Positions 39,674 through 48,936 of a stretch of DNA of 64,000 bases are shown in pieces. The DNA lies in NCBI RefSeq assembly GCF_015689335.1, contig NZ_CP065053.1, positions 3,782,001 to 3,846,000 on the forward strand. Direction: 5' to 3'. Below the pieces are notes generated by a model. The model made no database searches, had not been told where the DNA came from, and worked only from the letters and a program-made list of their open reading frames with translations. The DNA is from Massilia antarctica (GTDB lineage: Bacteria > Pseudomonadota > Gammaproteobacteria > Burkholderiales > Burkholderiaceae_D). Made by a program: the position numbers and the translations under genes. Position 1 is the stretch's first letter, and each line of letters opens with the position of its first letter.

Positions 39674-41011
39674 TTACGCTTCCAGCCGGATCATACCAGC
39701 GGCAACCGTCTGGTGAGTGACTTCATCGATCAAAATGAAGGCGCCCGTTGCGCGGATGTCGGCGTAGGCGTCGGCGGCCAGCGGCTGCTGCACGGTCACG
39801 CCGATGCGCGCGATGTCGTTCAGCTTCAAGCCTTCGGCCGCGTGGCGCTGCTGGGTATTGATGTCGAGCAGGCTGTCGATGGCGGTGACCTTGGCCGAAG
39901 TCTGCTTGGTGCCATGCTTGATCCAGTACTTGCGGCGCATGTCGAGCGGTTCGTCCGACATCCAGCACACATCCGCCTTGAGCGTCTTGAGCAGGGTGGC
40001 CGGCTGGTCGGCGCCGGCCAGCAGGTCGCCGCGCGAGATATCCAGGTATTCATTGAGCAGCAAGGTGATCGACTGTCCCACGACGGCCGACTGGTGCGAG
40101 CCTTCCAGGGTGAGGATATCCTTGACGGTGGCGCTCTGGCCCGATGGCTGCACCACCAGCTTGTCGCCTACACTGACCTTGCCCGCTTCGATGCGGCCCA
40201 TGTAGCCGCGGAAGTCGTTCGCTTCGTGGCCGTTGTGGCGCGCTACGAGCTGCACCGGGAAGCGGAACGGGGCCGCGTGCGATTCGTCGTAGACCGACAG
40301 CGACTCTAACAGCGAAATCAGGGTCGGACCCTGGTACCAGGCCATTTTTTCGCTCGGCTCGACCACGTTGTCGCCGGTCAGGGCCGACAGCGGGATCGGC
40401 GTGATGTCCTTCAACCCCAGGGTGGTGGCGAATTCCTTGTACGCCTTGACGATGCGGTCGTACACGGCCTGGTCGTAGTTCACCAGGTCCATCTTGTTGA
40501 CGGCGACGACCACGTGCTCGATCTGCAGCAGGTGGGCGATGGTCGAATGGCGCTTGGTCTGGATCAGCAGGTCGACGCCGCCGTCTTCGCGCAGCTTGAC
40601 CTTGGAGACGTCGATCAGGATGATCACGGCGTCGGCGGTCGAAGCGCCGGTGACCATATTGCGGGTGTACTGCTCGTGGCCCGGCGTGTCGGCGATGATG
40701 AATTTGCGCTTGGGCGTGGCGAAGTAGCGGTAAGCCACGTCGATGGTGATGCCCTGTTCGCGTTCGGCTTCCAGGCCGTCGGTCAGCAGCGACAGGTCGA
40801 CGGCATCGCCCACGGTGCGCTTGTGCTTCGAGCGCGACATGGCGTCGAGCTGGTCGGCGAAGATGCCTTTGCTGTCGAACAGCAGGCGCCCGATCAGGGT
40901 GCTCTTGCCATCGTCGACCGAGCCGGCGGTGATGAAGCGCAGCAGTCCCGATACCGCGTCCGGGCGTTCGCCATTTTGGCTTTTAGTAGTGGTGTCAATA
41001 CGGGCGTTCAT
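39674..41011 (-). CDS. cysN: sulfate adenylyltransferase subunit 1 (GTPase) CysN, 445 aa
   Basis: GTP-hydrolysing subunit driving APS formation by CysD. It is EF-Tu-like, with GSVDDGKSTLIGRLL, DTPGHEQYTRNM and NKMDLV, then two beta-barrel domains. It lacks the APS kinase (CysC) fusion, consistent with a pathway that reduces APS directly. The ATG at 41011 shares a base with the cysD stop (TGATG). Longer upstream frames have no support. Confidence 0.95.
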   Translation of the reverse strand: MNARIDTTTKSQNGERPDAVSGLLRFITAGSVDDGKSTLIGRLLFDSKGIFADQLDAMSRSKHKRTVGDAVDLSLLTDGLEAEREQGITIDVAYRYFATPKRKFIIADTPGHEQYTRNMVTGASTADAVIILIDVSKVKLREDGGVDLLIQTKRHSTIAHLLQIEHVVVAVNKMDLVNYDQAVYDRIVKAYKEFATTLGLKDITPIPLSALTGDNVVEPSEKMAWYQGPTLISLLESLSVYDESHAAPFRFPVQLVARHNGHEANDFRGYMGRIEAGKVSVGDKLVVQPSGQSATVKDILTLEGSHQSAVVGQSITLLLNEYLDISRGDLLAGADQPATLLKTLKADVCWMSDEPLDMRRKYWIKHGTKQTSAKVTAIDSLLDINTQQRHAAEGLKLNDIARIGVTVQQPLAADAYADIRATGAFILIDEVTHQTVAAGMIRLEA

Positions 41012-41949
41012 CAGAAGTATCCTGCTTTCTTGCGTTTTTCCATCGAGGCTTCGGAGGTCTGGTCGTCCATCCGGGTGGCGCCGCGTTCGGTGATCTGGGT
41101 GATGGCGGTTTCGGCGATGATCGCTTCGACCGTCGATGCGTCCGACGAGACAGGGCAGGTGCACGAAATGTCGCCCACGGTGCGAAAGCGCACCACCTGG
41201 GTTTCGACAGTCTCGCCTTCGAGGGCCGGGGTCAGGTCGGTCAGGGGCACCAGCAAGCCGTTGCGCGCAATGACCTGGCGCTCGTGCGCGAAATAGATCG
41301 GCGGCAGCGCCAGTTTTTCGCGCTGGATGTAGAGCCATACATCGAGCTCGGTCCAGTTCGAGATCGGGAACACGCGCATGTTTTCGCCCGGGTGCACGCG
41401 GGTGTTATACAGGTCCCACAGTTCCGGGCGCTGCGCCTTCGGGTCCCACTGGCCGAATTCGTCGCGGAAGGAAAAGATGCGTTCCTTGGCGCGCGCTTTT
41501 TCTTCGTCGCGCCGTGCGCCGCCGATGCAGGCGTCGAATTTGTGTTCGGCGATCGTCTCCAGCAAGGTCACCGCTTGTGCGGCATTGCGCGAGTCGGTCA
41601 GCGGATTACGCAGGCGCACGGTGCCGCGCTTGATCGAATCTTCGACCGAACCGACGATCAGGCGTTCACCCAGTTCGGCCACGCGGGCGTCGCGGAAGGT
41701 GATCACTTCGGCGAAATTGTGGCCGGTGTCGATGTGCACCAGCGGGAACGGGAATTTACCCGGCCGGAAGGCTTTTTCGGCGAGGCGCAGCAGTACGACC
41801 GAGTCTTTCCCGCCCGAGAACAGCAGGGCGGGGTTGGCGCATTCGGCGGCGACTTCGCGCAGGATGTGGATCGCTTCCGATTCGAGCGTATCCAGGTGGC
41901 GCGCGTTGACGTCGGTCAGCACGCGCGGGGTATCGGTCAGTGTAGTCAT
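41011..41949 (-). CDS. cysD: sulfate adenylyltransferase subunit 2 CysD, 312 aa
   Basis: ATP-pyrophosphatase-type subunit forming adenylyl sulfate from ATP and sulfate. The PP-loop SGGKDSVVLLRLAEKAF lies near residue 44, followed by FPLVHIDTGHNF and GGARRDEEKARAKERIFSFRD; the C-terminus ends RKKAGYF as in the family. It is upstream of and coupled to cysN. Confidence 0.95.
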   Translation of the reverse strand: MTTLTDTPRVLTDVNARHLDTLESEAIHILREVAAECANPALLFSGGKDSVVLLRLAEKAFRPGKFPFPLVHIDTGHNFAEVITFRDARVAELGERLIVGSVEDSIKRGTVRLRNPLTDSRNAAQAVTLLETIAEHKFDACIGGARRDEEKARAKERIFSFRDEFGQWDPKAQRPELWDLYNTRVHPGENMRVFPISNWTELDVWLYIQREKLALPPIYFAHERQVIARNGLLVPLTDLTPALEGETVETQVVRFRTVGDISCTCPVSSDASTVEAIIAETAITQITERGATRMDDQTSEASMEKRKKAGYF

Positions 41950-41995
41950 GGTGGCGAGGCCTATGTTTTCTTATGGTGGCGCGCAAGCAGACGCG

Positions 41996-42712
41996 TTACG
42001 CAGCCACGGATTTAATGCGGATCAGTTTACCATCGACCAGGTGCAGGCCGCATTCCTTGGAGTCCGGGTTTTCCCACCACCAGCGGCCGGCGCGCACGTC
42101 TTCGCCCGGTTCCACGGCGCGCGTGCAGGGTGCGCAGCCGATCGAGGGAAAGCCCTGGTCGTGCAGCGCGTTGTACGGCACGCCGTTGTCGCGGATGTAG
42201 TTCCACACATCGGTCTCCGACCAGTCGGCCAGGGGATTGAACTTGACCATGCCGTGCGCGGCATCGTCTTCCTGGATGTCGAGCTGCGCGCGCGTGGTCG
42301 ATTGCGCGCGGCGCTGGCCCGTTACCCAGGCCTTGTTGCCGGCCAGGGCGCGTCCCAGCGGTTCGACCTTGCGGATGCGGCAGCACTCGCGCCGCATGTC
42401 CACGCTCTCGTAAAAGGCGTTCAGGCCGTGCTGCGCCACGTAAGTGTCCACCGCTTCCGGCTGCGGTTTGTACAGCGCGATGTCGTAGCCGTAGCTATCC
42501 TTGACCTGGCCCAGTACCGCCAGGGTTTCCGGATGCAGGCGGCCGGTTTCGAGCGAGAAGATCCCGATCGGCAGCTGCGCCTTGAGAATCAGATCGGTCA
42601 GGACCATGTCTTCGGCGGCCAGGCTGGAGGCAAACACCGCTGGCGAGTATTCGGCGGCGATGCGCTCCAGGGTGGCGCGGGTGCTGGCGACGAGGGCGGA
42701 GATATCGTTCAT
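41996..42712 (-). CDS. cysH: assimilatory APS reductase CysH, 238 aa
   Basis: Reduces adenylyl sulfate to sulfite. Two cysteine pairs for a 4Fe-4S cluster are visible (RRECCRIRK and IGCAPCTR), the mark of APS rather than PAPS reductases, together with the catalytic C-terminal ECGLH motif. This agrees with the absence of a CysC kinase. It is 8 bp downstream of the DUF934 gene. Confidence 0.94.
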   Translation of the reverse strand: MNDISALVASTRATLERIAAEYSPAVFASSLAAEDMVLTDLILKAQLPIGIFSLETGRLHPETLAVLGQVKDSYGYDIALYKPQPEAVDTYVAQHGLNAFYESVDMRRECCRIRKVEPLGRALAGNKAWVTGQRRAQSTTRAQLDIQEDDAAHGMVKFNPLADWSETDVWNYIRDNGVPYNALHDQGFPSIGCAPCTRAVEPGEDVRAGRWWWENPDSKECGLHLVDGKLIRIKSVAA

Positions 42713-42719
42713 GCGTGCC

Positions 42720-43301
42720 TCAGATGCCGTAGCCGACGTCGGCGCTGTCGATGCGCACGTCGCGTTCGTGACGGCGGAACAGCGGCGCCTTGATGTCGAC
42801 CGAGGCCTGGTACACCTCGGAGAAATCGGTCAAGCCCTTGAGCGCATCGTGGATGTTGCGATCCTGGCGCGTGGCAAAGGCGTCGAAGCCGCAGCGCTGC
42901 ATCTGGAACAGCTGGTCGCGCAGCACGTCGCCGATGGCGCGCAGTTCGCCCTGGTAGTTCAGGCGCATGCGCAGGTTGAACGCGGTCGAGTAGCCGCGGC
43001 CGTCGGTAAACTTGGGGAAGTCGATGGCGATGACGGCGAATTTGTCCAGATCGTCCTTGAGCGCTTCGGCGCGTTCGTCGGGCGCGAGCCAGACGCCGAT
43101 GTCGGCGCGGGCGGCCAAGGATGCGCGCTGCGCCTGCCACACCGTCAGCGGGACGATGACTTTTCCTTGCGGGACCACGACCGTGTCGGGCGCTTCGGCG
43201 GCAACGCCGGCGTCAAGCTCAGGCACGGCCAGGCGCAGCACGCTCCAGTCGTCGGCGACGACCGCGCGCTGTTTGATGATCTCTTTGTGCGACTCAAGCA
43301 T
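42720..43301 (-). CDS. DUF934 family protein of the sulfate operon, 193 aa
   Basis: Conserved companion of sulfite reductase in beta- and alphaproteobacteria; its biochemical role is not established. Recognisable parts are DFPKFTDGRGYSTAFNLR and the C-terminal RCGFDAFATRQ followed by SEVYQASVD. The ATG at 43301 lies inside the 3' end of the sulfite reductase gene (8-bp overlap), so translation is likely coupled. It has no signal or membrane segment. Confidence 0.9.
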   Translation of the reverse strand: MLESHKEIIKQRAVVADDWSVLRLAVPELDAGVAAEAPDTVVVPQGKVIVPLTVWQAQRASLAARADIGVWLAPDERAEALKDDLDKFAVIAIDFPKFTDGRGYSTAFNLRMRLNYQGELRAIGDVLRDQLFQMQRCGFDAFATRQDRNIHDALKGLTDFSEVYQASVDIKAPLFRRHERDVRIDSADVGYGI

Positions 43302-44982
43302 AGTGGTCTTCTCCAACCAGTTCGCCCGCCTTGATCGGCGTGGCATAGACATGTTCCTTGAACGGCGCCACACCAAGGCGCTGGGCGGTGTCGACAAACC
43401 GTTCATCTTCGTGGCGTTCGCGCACGTACACTTGCAGCAGGCGGTCGACCACTTCCGGCATTTGCAGCGCCGAGAACGACGGGCCGATGATCTTGCCGAT
43501 GGCCGCATTGTTGCCTTGCGCGCCGCCGATCGAGACCTGGTACCACTCGCTGCCATCCTTGTCGACACCGAGCACGCCGATGGAGCCGACGTGGTGGTGG
43601 CCGCAGGCGTTGATGCAGCCCGAGATATTCAGTTCAATCTCGCCGATGTCGTGCTGGTAGTCGATGTCGTCGAAGCGCTCCGCGATCGCGGCGGCAATCG
43701 GGATCGACTTGGCATTGGCCAGCGAGCAGAAGTCGCCGCCCGGGCAGCAGATGATATCGGTGAGCAGACCGATATTCGGCGTGGCCAGGCCGTGCGCCTT
43801 GGCTTCCTGCCACAGCGCGAACAGGGCCGATTGCTTCACGTCGGCCAGCACCAGGTTTTGCTCGTGCGTCACGCGCAGTTCGCCGAAGCTGTAGCGGTCC
43901 GCCAGGTCGGCCACGAAGTCGATCTGGGTCGCGGTGGCGTCGCCCGGCGGCACGCCGGTCTTTTTCAGCGACAGCAGCACCACACTGTAGCCCGGCACCT
44001 TGTGCGCCTTGACGTTACGGGTCAGCCAGTTGCCGAAAGCCTTGTTGTCGGCATGTTCCGCGCGCACGTCGATGTTCGGCAAGGTTTCGTAGGCCGGCGG
44101 CGTGAAGTAGGCCGCCACGCGCGCCATCTCGTCGTCGGTCAGGGTGGAGGCGCTGTCTTTCAGGTCGACCCATTCTTCTTCGACCTGGCGCGTGAATTCC
44201 TCCACGCCCATGGCCTTGACCAGGATCTTGATGCGCGCCTTGTACTTGTTGTCGCGCCGGCCGTAGCTGTTATACACGCGCATGACCGCTTCGATATAGG
44301 TCAGCATGTGACGCCACGGCAGGAATTCGCGCACTACGCTGCCCAGGATCGGGGTACGGCCCATGCCGCCGCCGACCATGACCTTGAAGCCAATCTCGCC
44401 ATCGTCGTTGTGAACCACGGTCAGGCCGATGTCGTGCACGGCAATCGCGGCGCGGTCTTCCACGGCGCCGTTGATGGCGACCTTGAACTTGCGCGGCAGG
44501 GCGGCGAATTCGGGATGGAAGGTACTCCACTGGCGCAGTACTTCCGCGTACGGGCGCGGATCGATGATTTCGTCCGCGGCCACGCCGGCGTATTCGTCGG
44601 AGGTGATGTTGCGGATGCAGTTGCCCGAGGTCTGGATGGCGTGCATCTCGACCGAGGCCAGGTCGCTCAGGATCTCTGGTGTCTGTTCGAGTTCGATCCA
44701 GTTGAACTGGATGTTCTGGCGGGTCGTGAAGTGGCCGTAGCCGCGGTCGTACTTGCGGGCGATGTGGCCGAACATGCGCATCTGGCTTGATGACAGCAGG
44801 CCGTACGGCACGGCGATGCGCAGCATGTAGGCGTGGCGCTGCATGTAAAGGCCATTTTGCAGGCGCAGCGGCAGGAATTCGGCTTCGGTCAGCTCATCGT
44901 TGAGACGGCGCTCCACCTGGCTGCGGTATTGCGCGATGCGTTCCCTGACGATGAGGTGGTCGTATTTGTCGTAACGGTACAT
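43294..44982 (-). CDS. cysI: nitrite/sulfite reductase hemoprotein (CysI-type), 562 aa
   Basis: Six-electron reduction of sulfite to sulfide with siroheme and a 4Fe-4S cluster. It has the two ferredoxin-like repeats and the cluster motif CCPGGDFC ... SGCINACGHH, plus the N-terminal HFTTRQNIQFNW siroheme-contact segment. No flavoprotein CysJ is encoded nearby, so the electron donor is probably ferredoxin or another reductase. It is the first gene of the operon and divergent from cysB across 218 bp. Confidence 0.93.
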   Translation of the reverse strand: MYRYDKYDHLIVRERIAQYRSQVERRLNDELTEAEFLPLRLQNGLYMQRHAYMLRIAVPYGLLSSSQMRMFGHIARKYDRGYGHFTTRQNIQFNWIELEQTPEILSDLASVEMHAIQTSGNCIRNITSDEYAGVAADEIIDPRPYAEVLRQWSTFHPEFAALPRKFKVAINGAVEDRAAIAVHDIGLTVVHNDDGEIGFKVMVGGGMGRTPILGSVVREFLPWRHMLTYIEAVMRVYNSYGRRDNKYKARIKILVKAMGVEEFTRQVEEEWVDLKDSASTLTDDEMARVAAYFTPPAYETLPNIDVRAEHADNKAFGNWLTRNVKAHKVPGYSVVLLSLKKTGVPPGDATATQIDFVADLADRYSFGELRVTHEQNLVLADVKQSALFALWQEAKAHGLATPNIGLLTDIICCPGGDFCSLANAKSIPIAAAIAERFDDIDYQHDIGEIELNISGCINACGHHHVGSIGVLGVDKDGSEWYQVSIGGAQGNNAAIGKIIGPSFSALQMPEVVDRLLQVYVRERHEDERFVDTAQRLGVAPFKEHVYATPIKAGELVGEDHYA

Positions 44983-45131
44983 ATGTCATCCTGAGATTTG
45001 GTGTGCCCTTTTTTGGGGCTTCTTCGGGGGCATCGGCGTGAGACTGTCCCCAAACTAGCCTCAATAGTAATAAACTCATCCTTTATTCCAAAGGACTAAG
45101 AATTTATTTGCTTATATGCGTATCCGGCATA

Positions 45132-45150
45132 AGCATTCTTATAAAATGCT
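45132..45150. promoter_or_regulatory. palindrome in the cysI-cysB control region
   Basis: AGCATT-N7-AATGCT forms a 6-bp inverted repeat in an AT-rich stretch (TATAAGC/GCATAAGC-like motifs around it) between the divergent cysI and cysB. It may be a CysB site, but CysB sites are poorly conserved and this is tentative. Confidence 0.35.
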
Positions 45151-45200
45151 GGTAGATATTTATTTTGAGTATCTTTCCGGCCTGCGAGAGCAAAAAAGCA

Positions 45201-46142
45201 ATGAACCTTCATCAATTACGCTTCGTGCGCGAAGCCGTGCGGCAGAATTACAACCTGACCGATGCGGCCAAAGCCTTGTTTACATCCCAGCCCGGGGTGT
45301 CGAAAGCGATTATCGAGCTTGAAGAAGAGCTCGGTGTTGACATTTTCACCCGTCATGGCAAGCGCATCCGCGGCTTGACCGAGCCCGGCCGGCTGGTGCT
45401 GGAGTCCGTCGAGCTGATCATGCAAGAGATCGACAGCCTGAAACGCATCGGCAAGGAGTACGCGGCCCAGGACAGCGGCAGCTTCACCATTGCCACCACG
45501 CACACCCAGGCGCGCTACACCTTGCCCAGAGTGGTGCAAGCCTTCATGCTCAAGTATCCCAAGGTCCGTTTGTCTCTGCTCCAGGGCAACCCGCGCCAGA
45601 TCGCCGAGATGGTCCAGCGCGACCAGGCCGACCTGGCGATAGCCACCGAATCGATCGCCGGTATTGACGGACTGATCACATTGCCCTGCTACCAATGGGA
45701 GCACATGGTGGTGGTGCCGCCCGACCATCCGCTGTTGAAATCGAAGGCGGTGTCCCTGGAAGAAATCGCCACCTACCCGCTGATCACCTACGATGGCGCC
45801 TTCGCCGGGCGCAGCAAGATCGACCATGCTTTCGGCCTGCGCGGACTGAAACCGGACGTGCTGCTCGAAGCCATCGACGCCGATGTCATCAAAACCTATG
45901 TGGAACTTGGCATGGGTATTGGTATCATAGCGGGCATGGCCTTCGACGCCGAGCGCGACAAGAACCTGCGCGCCATTCCGGTGGGGCACCTGTTCGGCAT
46001 GAATATTTCGAGGGTGGCCGTCAAGCAGGGCGCCTATCTGCGCAGCTATATCTATACCTTCATCGAATTGCTGGCGCCGACCCTGAACCGCAAGCTGGTC
46101 GAGTCGGCCATGAGCGGCACCAAAGAAACTTACGAGCTGTAA
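45201..46142 (+). CDS. cysB: CysB-type LysR regulator, 313 aa
   Basis: LysR activator of sulfur-assimilation genes; O- or N-acetylserine is the inducer in enterics. It starts MNLHQLRFVREAVRQNYNLT with the HTH AAKALFTSQPGVSKAI, and the effector domain has TTHTQARYTLP, a CysB/Cbl hallmark for sulfate or acetylserine binding. ATG 45201 fits the family start; the longer frame is not supported. It is divergent from the cys operon it probably controls. Confidence 0.94.
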   Translation: MNLHQLRFVREAVRQNYNLTDAAKALFTSQPGVSKAIIELEEELGVDIFTRHGKRIRGLTEPGRLVLESVELIMQEIDSLKRIGKEYAAQDSGSFTIATTHTQARYTLPRVVQAFMLKYPKVRLSLLQGNPRQIAEMVQRDQADLAIATESIAGIDGLITLPCYQWEHMVVVPPDHPLLKSKAVSLEEIATYPLITYDGAFAGRSKIDHAFGLRGLKPDVLLEAIDADVIKTYVELGMGIGIIAGMAFDAERDKNLRAIPVGHLFGMNISRVAVKQGAYLRSYIYTFIELLAPTLNRKLVESAMSGTKETYEL

Positions 46143-46177
46143 AGCACTTGTACCAAGCAACTCACATCAAGAAAAAT

Positions 46178-46828
46178 ATGATCACCGAACAATCCGCACA
46201 GTTTTACGCCAAGAGCGCCTCCAACCACGACCGCATCTACGACCGGCCGGAACGCAAGGACGACCTGGCCGCCATGCGCGGCCACGTGGCCGAGACCCTG
46301 CGCGGCCACACCGTGCTGGAACTGGCCTGCGGCACCGGTTACTGGACCGCCGTCATCGCCGCCACGGCCGACAAGGTGGTCGCCACCGATATCAATCCCG
46401 AAATGATCGCGCTGGGCAAGCTGCGCGCGCTGCCTCTTGAGAAGGTGGAATTCAAGGTGGCGGACGCCTGGAACTTGCCGGCCGACATAGGCAGCTACAC
46501 GGCCGTGTTCGTCGGCTTCTGGTGGTCGCACGTCAAGCGCGAAGAGCAGGAACGCTTCCTGGCGCAATTGCGCAGCAAGGTCGGCGACGATATGTTCATC
46601 GTGCTGCTGGACGATGTGTATGTGGAAGGCAGCAGCGACACCGTGGCCCGCACCGATATGGAAGGCAATACCTACCAGATCCGCATCGCGCCCGATGGCG
46701 AACGTTACGAGATTCCCAAGACCTACCCGTCCGACAGCGCGCTGCGCAAGAAGCTGGCCTCGTCGGTGCGCGAGATCCGGATCGTGCGCCTGGAATACTA
46801 CTGGCTGCTCACCTGCCGGTTGAAATAA
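46178..46828 (+). CDS. class I SAM-dependent methyltransferase, 216 aa
   Basis: A Rossmann methyltransferase with motif I VLELACGTGYWT, an acidic strand-2 end (VVATDINPEMI) and VADAWNLP, similar to small UbiE-like enzymes. The substrate is unknown. It begins 35 bp after cysB on the same strand, so it may be co-transcribed, although no sulfur link is evident. It ends one base before the convergent MFS gene. Confidence 0.88.
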   Translation: MITEQSAQFYAKSASNHDRIYDRPERKDDLAAMRGHVAETLRGHTVLELACGTGYWTAVIAATADKVVATDINPEMIALGKLRALPLEKVEFKVADAWNLPADIGSYTAVFVGFWWSHVKREEQERFLAQLRSKVGDDMFIVLLDDVYVEGSSDTVARTDMEGNTYQIRIAPDGERYEIPKTYPSDSALRKKLASSVREIRIVRLEYYWLLTCRLK

Positions 46829-46829
46829 A

Positions 46830-47981
46830 TCAGCGGGGCGCGCTCGATCCGCCCAGTTTCGCACTGGCCGCGATCAGCAGCATCGCGCAGCCGAGTCCGG
46901 CGAACGCCACGGGCAGGCTGGTGGCGTGCGCCACAAACCCGATTGCCGCCGGCCCCGCCAGGATGCCGGCGTAGCCGAGCGTGGTGATCGCCCCGATTGC
47001 CAGGCTGGCCGGCATCGCGCGCTGGCTGCCGGCCGCGGTGAATAAAATGGGCACGATATTCGAGGCGCCCAGCCCGATCAGCACGAATCCAGCCAGCATG
47101 CCCGCCACCGACTGCGCCAATACCGTGCAGAAAAAGCCGGCGGCCGCGCACAGGCCGCCCAGCAGCAGCACCCGTTGGCCGCCCAGCTTGCCCACCACCT
47201 TGTCGCCCGTCAGGCGGCCGACGGTCATGGCGACAGCAAAGGCCGCGTAGCCGAGGCCACCCTGGCTGGCGCCTGTACCTGGCAAGAGTCCTGCCGTCAG
47301 CAGCAGGGCGCTCCAGTCGAGGATCGCGCCTTCGGCCAGGAAGCACAGGAAGCACAGGGCGCCGATCAAGATCACCGCGCCGTGCGGCATCACGAAGATG
47401 GGCGCATCGCGCACCTGCGCATCGGTCTCGCGCAGCAGGCCGCCGGCCGCCCCGGCCAGGACGGCGGCAACCAGCAGGGCCAGTACGATGGCCGATGCGG
47501 TCGCCCCCAGGCCCAGCCACAGCAGCAGCGCCATGCTGCCCGCGCCGAGGAAGCCGCCCACGCTGAACAAGCCGTGAAAGCCGGACATCAGCGCTTTGCC
47601 GCTGTGCTTTTCCACCACGACCGCCTGGATATTCATCGCCACGTCCAAGGTGCCGATGGCGGCGCCGAAGGCAAACAGCACGCAGCCGAGCAGCAGCGGG
47701 CCGGGCGCGAAAGCCAGCCCCGGCAACACCAGGCAGACCAGCAAGCCGGAGCACAGCACCACCGGACGGCAGCCGAAACGCGCCGTGAGGAAACTGGTGG
47801 ACGGCATGGCCAGCAAGGATCCCGCGCCCAGGCACAGTAACAGCAAGCCGAGCTGCGCTTCGCCCAGGCCCAGGCGCAGCTTGGCCAGCGGCACCAGCGG
47901 CGCCCAGGCCGACATGGCCAGGCCGGCGGCAAGAAAAGCCAGGCGGGTGGAAAGGCGTTGTTGCGCTTCGCTGTGGGGCAT
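46830..47981 (-). CDS. MFS transporter, 383 aa
   Basis: About 12 hydrophobic segments and the MFS pattern near loops 2-3 (TARFGCRPVVL) and the repeat in the second half (VGRLTGDKVVGKLGGQRVL). Overall it resembles the YbjJ/fucose-permease-like branch. The substrate cannot be read, but it lies 25 bp downstream of a DeoR-type sugar regulator on the same strand, suggesting a sugar or sugar-derived compound. The first gene-end is tightly packed against the methyltransferase. Confidence 0.9.
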   Translation of the reverse strand: MPHSEAQQRLSTRLAFLAAGLAMSAWAPLVPLAKLRLGLGEAQLGLLLLCLGAGSLLAMPSTSFLTARFGCRPVVLCSGLLVCLVLPGLAFAPGPLLLGCVLFAFGAAIGTLDVAMNIQAVVVEKHSGKALMSGFHGLFSVGGFLGAGSMALLLWLGLGATASAIVLALLVAAVLAGAAGGLLRETDAQVRDAPIFVMPHGAVILIGALCFLCFLAEGAILDWSALLLTAGLLPGTGASQGGLGYAAFAVAMTVGRLTGDKVVGKLGGQRVLLLGGLCAAAGFFCTVLAQSVAGMLAGFVLIGLGASNIVPILFTAAGSQRAMPASLAIGAITTLGYAGILAGPAAIGFVAHATSLPVAFAGLGCAMLLIAASAKLGGSSAPR

Positions 47982-48006
47982 GGTTTCTTTCGAAAATGGT
48001 TAGAGC

Positions 48007-48792
48007 TCAGCTCTGCGCGGCGCGCAGCACGCGCACGCCGCGCGCCGCGAACGCATCGGCCTGGCGCACATCGATATCATGCTCGGCGACCAGAACGGTC
48101 AGACTGGCCGCCGCCAGCACCGCGTACGGCGCGGCCGTGCCGACCTTGTCGTTGGTGGTGGCGACCAGCACCGTCTTGCTGAGAGCGGCGACGCGGCGCT
48201 TGAATTCGGCTTCCTCGAAATGGATGGCGCTCACGCCGGCCTGGGCATCGACGCCGCAGGCGCCCAGGATGTACAGGTCGGGGCAGATCAGTTCCAGTTC
48301 GCGTAGCGCGGTCGCGCCGATGCTGGCCCCCGTCTCGGCATGGATGCGCCCGCCAATCACGATCAGGTCGACCAGCGGCTTGTCGACCAGCGCGGCGGCA
48401 ATCGCCGGGGCGTTGGTGATCACGGTCAGCCGCTGTTCGCCGAGCGCGGCCGCGATGGCCAGGTTGGTCGAGCCGGCATCGATGAAGACGACCTTGCCGG
48501 GCGTCACGCAGGGCGCGGCCGCGGCCGCGAGGCGCGCCTTGCGGCCGGCCTGGACACTGCGGCGCTGGGCCGGGGTGCCGCCTGGCGCGGCCGGGAGCGG
48601 CATGCGCAGGGCGCCGCCATAGACTTTCTGGCACAGGCCGGCCGCGGCCAGGTCGCGCAGATCGCGCCGGATGGTGTCTTCGGACACTTGCAGCCATTGC
48701 GCCAGATCGGGCGCGAGCACCCGGCCATCGGTTTGCAGGCGTTGCAGGATCAGGGCATGGCGTTCCTGCAAGAGGAGGGGATCGGTCGGCAT
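48007..48792 (-). CDS. DeoR/GlpR-type transcriptional regulator, 261 aa
   Basis: An N-terminal DeoR HTH (ERHALILQRLQTDGRVLAPD, then LAQWLQVSEDTIRRDLRDL) is followed by VYGGALR and a DeoR C-terminal sugar-phosphate sensor with VFIDAGSTNLAIA and the VIGGRIHAETGASIG region. ATG 48792 is chosen; a longer frame has an implausible Cys-rich N-terminus. It probably regulates the downstream MFS transporter and itself. Confidence 0.9.
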   Translation of the reverse strand: MPTDPLLLQERHALILQRLQTDGRVLAPDLAQWLQVSEDTIRRDLRDLAAAGLCQKVYGGALRMPLPAAPGGTPAQRRSVQAGRKARLAAAAAPCVTPGKVVFIDAGSTNLAIAAALGEQRLTVITNAPAIAAALVDKPLVDLIVIGGRIHAETGASIGATALRELELICPDLYILGACGVDAQAGVSAIHFEEAEFKRRVAALSKTVLVATTNDKVGTAAPYAVLAAASLTVLVAEHDIDVRQADAFAARGVRVLRAAQS

Positions 48793-48864
48793 GGGGGCAT
48801 TCAAACAGGCTGGAATGCGCACAAATATACATGAATACGCACAAACGTGCAAGCAGGCATAAAA

Positions 48865-48902
48865 AAAGCCCCGCGAGCTGCGAGGCAACTTGCGGGGCTT
48901 TT
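48865..48902. terminator. porin terminator
   Basis: AAAGCCCCGC / GCGGGGCTTT stem with a 17-nt loop, T-rich on both sides. It terminates the porin (minus strand) and isolates it from the DeoR gene. Confidence 0.85.
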
Positions 48903-48936
48903 GTATCAAGCAGCGCGCCTGGGCGCGCCAGTCAAT

